A DNA stretch of 64,000 nt from NCBI RefSeq assembly GCF_013344475.1, contig NZ_JABUOU010000003.1, positions 372,001 through 436,000 of the forward strand, in the 5' to 3' direction. This document shows positions 61,764 through 64,000 of the stretch, in pieces. The position numbers and the translations under genes are program-made. Below the pieces are notes generated by a model. It was not told the DNA's origin, made no database searches, and saw nothing but the letters and a program-made list of their open reading frames with translations. The number at the start of each line of letters is the position of its first letter. The first letter of the stretch is position 1. This DNA is from Martelella limonii (GTDB lineage: Bacteria; Pseudomonadota; Alphaproteobacteria; Rhizobiales; Rhizobiaceae).

Positions 61764-61866
61764 CGTTTACCCCACATTGGTGAGACAACGCCCGGAACAT
61801 GGCGCTGGCGTTCGCCGCCCCATAGCCCCTTGACCCCTGCCGTATCCCACGGCATAGATGAGCGCA

Positions 61867-61948
61867 TCCGAGGGGTGTGTCCACGACACTGAGATGGCGA
61901 AAGCCGAACCCTTGAACCTGATCCGGGTGATACCGGCGTAGGAACGGA
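61867..61948 (+). ncRNA. TPP riboswitch (THI element)
   Basis: Core motifs are present in order: P1 5' side TCCG, GAGGGGTG, then CTGAGA (the pyrimidine-sensing loop), AACCCTTGAACCTGATC and CGGGTGATACCGGCGTAGGAACGGA; TCCG at 61867 pairs with CGGA at 61945. These are the conserved TPP aptamer features. It precedes the ThiXY-type genes, so transport of a thiamine precursor should fall when TPP is high. Control probably acts on translation, since no terminator hairpin follows. Confidence 0.92.
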
Positions 61949-61965
61949 GTTTGGTCTTGAGCGAC

Positions 61966-62025
61966 ATGCCCAGAAAATCAGTCTCGTCCTCCGCTTCCCG
62001 GCTTGTCCGGGGAGAGCGGGATTGA
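61966..62025 (+). CDS. 19-codon leader frame after the TPP riboswitch
   Basis: ATG 61966 opens 19 codons ending with TGA at 62023-62025; its stop overlaps the TTG start of the permease gene (62022) in the sequence ATTGA. It has only weak GAG-type spacing from an upstream site. If translated, it would couple the riboswitch output to the permease. Coding value is uncertain. Confidence 0.3.
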   Translation: MPRKSVSSSASRLVRGERD

Positions 62026-62777
62026 AGCGCCATTTATCCTCGACACTCACATTCCTGACGATCACGATGGCGATGCTGGCGCTCTGGCAGGCGATCGTCG
62101 ATCTTGCCGATCTGCCGCGTTATATCCTGCCGCCGCCGGTCTCCGTCGTCGAGAAACTGTGGTCGGCGCGTGTCATGCTGTTTGCCCAGTCGCTGGTGAC
62201 CCTCCGTGAGATCCTGGCGGGCTTTGCGGCCGGCGCCCTCTTCGGCGCGGCCGCCGCCATCGGCATCGCCGCCTTCCCCCGCTTCGGCCGCTTCGTCTGG
62301 CCGGTTCTGGTGGTGCTGCAGTCCTTTCCCGTCTTCGTCATCGCGCCAATGCTGGTGCTCTGGTTCGGCTTCGGCATCGCCTCGAAAGTGGTGATGACCA
62401 CGATCATCGTGTTCTTTCCGGTCGCCTCCAACTTCGCCGACGGGCTGCGGCGGACCGATCCGGACGTGGTGGCCGCCGCAAGGCTCGACGGCGCCGGGCA
62501 TGTCGCGCTGCTACGCTTCATCCGTCTGCCGCTGGCGCTGCCGCAGCTCTTCTCCGGCCTGAGGATCGCCGCACCGCTTGCTCCGCTCGGCGCCGTTGTC
62601 GGCGAATGGGTGGGTTCTGCGGGCGGCCTCGGCTTCGTGATGGTGCAGGCCAATGCCCGGATGCAGACCGACACCGTGTTTGCCGCCATGCTGATCCTCG
62701 CGCTCGAGGCAGTCCTGTTCCGCAAGGCGGTCGATCTGGCCGCCCCCCTCTTCACCCGCTGGTCGCATGAGGATTAA
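62022..62777 (+). CDS. thiX: ThiX-type ABC permease (thiamine precursor uptake)
   Basis: 251 residues, six membrane segments, EAA-like loop VVAAARLDGAGHVALLRFIRLP. The TPP riboswitch 74 bases upstream and the ThiY-like gene after it support uptake of HMP or a formylaminopyrimidine. The start is TTG 62022 with GGGGAG about 8 bases upstream; no ATG start gives as full an N-terminus (next in-frame ATG at about 62067). Distinct from the LysR-controlled permease at 42452. Confidence 0.85.
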   Translation: MKRHLSSTLTFLTITMAMLALWQAIVDLADLPRYILPPPVSVVEKLWSARVMLFAQSLVTLREILAGFAAGALFGAAAAIGIAAFPRFGRFVWPVLVVLQSFPVFVIAPMLVLWFGFGIASKVVMTTIIVFFPVASNFADGLRRTDPDVVAAARLDGAGHVALLRFIRLPLALPQLFSGLRIAAPLAPLGAVVGEWVGSAGGLGFVMVQANARMQTDTVFAAMLILALEAVLFRKAVDLAAPLFTRWSHED

Positions 62778-62800
62778 GCGACCCGACAAAGGAGACTGAC

Positions 62801-63745
62801 ATGTTGAAAACGATCGCGCTCGCAGCGATGCTTTCCCTTGCCCCCGCACTGGCGAACGCCGCCGACAAGCTTCAGGTCATTCTGGAGTGGTATGTGAACC
62901 CGGACCATGCCCCGATGGTGATTGCCGCCGAGAACGGCTATTTCGAAGAAGCGGGCCTCGATGTGGAACTGGTGCCGCCGGCCGATCCCTCGATGGTGCC
63001 GCGCATGGTCGCCGCCGGCAAGGCCGATATCGGCATCCATTACCAGCCCAACCTCTATCTCGATCATGACGCGGGCATCGATATCGTCCGCTTCGGCACG
63101 CTGGTTGCGACCCCGCTCAACACGCTGACGGTGCTGGCCGATGGCCCGGTGACCGACCTTTCCGCCCTCAAGGGCAAGAAGATCGGCTTCTCGGTATCGG
63201 GCATCGAGGACGCCGTGGTGGCCGCCATGCTGCAATCCACAGGCCTGACCAGAGACGACATCACCCTCGTCAACGTCAATTTCGCGCTCACCCAGTCGCT
63301 TCTGTCCGGCCAGGTGGACGCCACGATCGGCGCCTTCCGCAATTTCGAGCTCACCCAGATGCAGATCGAGGGTGAAGAGGGCAAGGCCTTCTATCCCGAA
63401 GAGCACGGCGTGCCGGTCTATGACGAACTGATCTATGTAACCCGCAGCGACATGATCGGCGACGACCGTCTGCCGCGCTTTCTCGATGCGGTGGAAAAGG
63501 CGACGATCTTCATCACCAACCATCCGGAAGAGGCCTGGGAGAGTTTTGCGCGCGCCTATCCCGACCTCGACGACACATTGAACCGGCAGGCCTTCGCCGA
63601 CACGATCCCCCGCTTTGCCAAGCGCCCTGCCGCCAGCGATGAAGAACGCTATCGCCGTTTCGGCGCCTTCATGGCCGAGAGCGGCCTGATCGGCACGGCG
63701 CCCGATGTGGATGCGATTTCCGTGTCAGTTCTTAACGAAAAGTAA
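62801..63745 (+). CDS. thiY: ThiY-type periplasmic binding protein (NMT1/THI5-like)
   Basis: 314 residues, signal peptide to about 20 (ANA/ADK). LEWYVNPDHAPMVIAAENGYFEEAGLDVELV and MVAAGKADIGIHYQPNLY are typical of ThiY, which binds N-formyl-4-amino-5-aminomethyl-2-methylpyrimidine in Bacillus. It follows the permease by 23 bases. The ATPase partner (ThiZ) is not found downstream in the window, so a distant or shared ATPase must serve. Confidence 0.85.
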   Translation: MLKTIALAAMLSLAPALANAADKLQVILEWYVNPDHAPMVIAAENGYFEEAGLDVELVPPADPSMVPRMVAAGKADIGIHYQPNLYLDHDAGIDIVRFGTLVATPLNTLTVLADGPVTDLSALKGKKIGFSVSGIEDAVVAAMLQSTGLTRDDITLVNVNFALTQSLLSGQVDATIGAFRNFELTQMQIEGEEGKAFYPEEHGVPVYDELIYVTRSDMIGDDRLPRFLDAVEKATIFITNHPEEAWESFARAYPDLDDTLNRQAFADTIPRFAKRPAASDEERYRRFGAFMAESGLIGTAPDVDAISVSVLNEK

Positions 63746-63898
63746 ACCGGCCTCAAATTGCCACAAAAGAACTTTAGAAAGAATGGAAAGAGGCGGCCGG
63801 GTGGCCGTCTCGCCATTCGGTCTTTTGTTCAGAAATCCGAGGCGTGCCTCGCAAAGATCGATCTCTTGTCTTGTAGTTGCCGCGTTTGGAGATCGGAC

Positions 63899-64000
63899 AT
63901 GAAACTTGCCGGCCTTGTGCTGGTTGTGGTCGGGCTTGCCGGCCTGACCATCCGTCTATTGTTTTCCTCATACCGCGATGTTGCGGGCACGATCGAGGGC
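63899..64000 (+). CDS. N-terminal fragment of a membrane or exported protein
   Basis: 34 codons reach the window's end. ATG 63899 opens a hydrophobic stretch (LAGLVLVVVGLAGLTIRLLF, residues 3-22) that is either a signal anchor or one membrane helix, followed by a polar segment. It cannot be identified further. The 153-base gap before it holds no supported feature. Confidence 0.45.
   Translation, partial: MKLAGLVLVVVGLAGLTIRLLFSSYRDVAGTIEG

Noticed and set aside
1-64000. CRISPR arrays, insertion sequences, prophage or plasmid genes
   Set aside because: No regular spacer repeats, transposase, integrase, terminase or partition gene was found.

Overview
The window is 64 kb of high-GC chromosomal DNA from an alphaproteobacterium of the order Hyphomicrobiales (Rhizobiales), most likely the Rhizobiaceae/Martelella neighbourhood. 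The evidence is a CtrA/SciP/FliJ cell-cycle block with clustered GANTC sites upstream of ctrA, an rsmI-yraN...gshB-comM backbone, RIME-type intergenic palindromes, an alphaproteobacterial LexA box (GTTC-N7-GTTC) and several thuAB/ugp/thi-type ABC transport operons. There is no insertion sequence, prophage, CRISPR array or plasmid gene. Genus assignment is inference.

Layout. 1-2.8 kb: end of a cold-shock gene, a fatty acid desaturase, a small charged protein and a membrane-anchored zinc peptidase. 2.8-10.4 kb: a divergent sugar locus, with ROK regulator, ThuB-like oxidoreductase and ThuA-like protein on minus and a four-gene sugar ABC transporter on plus. 10.7-13.3 kb: porin, PNPOx-type stress protein, recR and an ABM-fold protein. 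13.4-17.5 kb: arsR-acr3, dsbB plus DUF5993, rppH, bfd-bfr and a 49-residue exported peptide that is easily missed. 17.6-22.1 kb: NDUFA9-like protein, pyrF, dnaN, rsmI, yraN. 22.2-26.9 kb: ugpBAEC, which sits between yraN and gshB and contains intergenic repeats. 27-34.2 kb: gshB, TM2 protein, SOS-boxed comM, a DUF2793 protein, a small membrane protein and an uncharacterised three-gene envelope operon with a catalytically dead trypsin fold. 34.4-39.4 kb: Trm112-like, LON-domain, thioredoxin-TPR and ProX-type proteins, tRNA-Gly(GCC), sciP, fliJ-like and ctrA.

39.4-46.6 kb: a LysR-controlled operon of NMT1-type ABC transporter, CodA-like amidohydrolase, FAD-linked oxidase and flavodoxin-fold quinone reductase. 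It looks like an uptake and degradation route for an N-heterocycle whose substrate I cannot name; it is one of the two best candidates for an undescribed system here, the other being the pseudo-protease operon at 31.6-34.2 kb. 46.8-51.2 kb: a GH32 fructosidase and a PF04392-type ABC transporter. 51.4-57.2 kb: ung, aldehyde dehydrogenase, RidA protein and a hexuronate locus (kdgK-gntR divergent from uxaC, with a palindrome on the uxaC promoter). 57.3-61.8 kb: feoAB, a second RIME-type repeat and typA. 61.8-64 kb: a TPP riboswitch, a 19-codon leader frame and a ThiXY-type transporter with no ATPase gene beside it, then the start of a further gene.

Recurring themes are nutrient scavenging by ABC systems (five in the window), each with its own type of control (ROK, probable PhoB, LysR, TPP riboswitch), and stable hairpins placed directly after three of the four binding-protein genes that open or lead an operon. 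All functional calls come from reading motifs and gene order by eye; no database search was possible.
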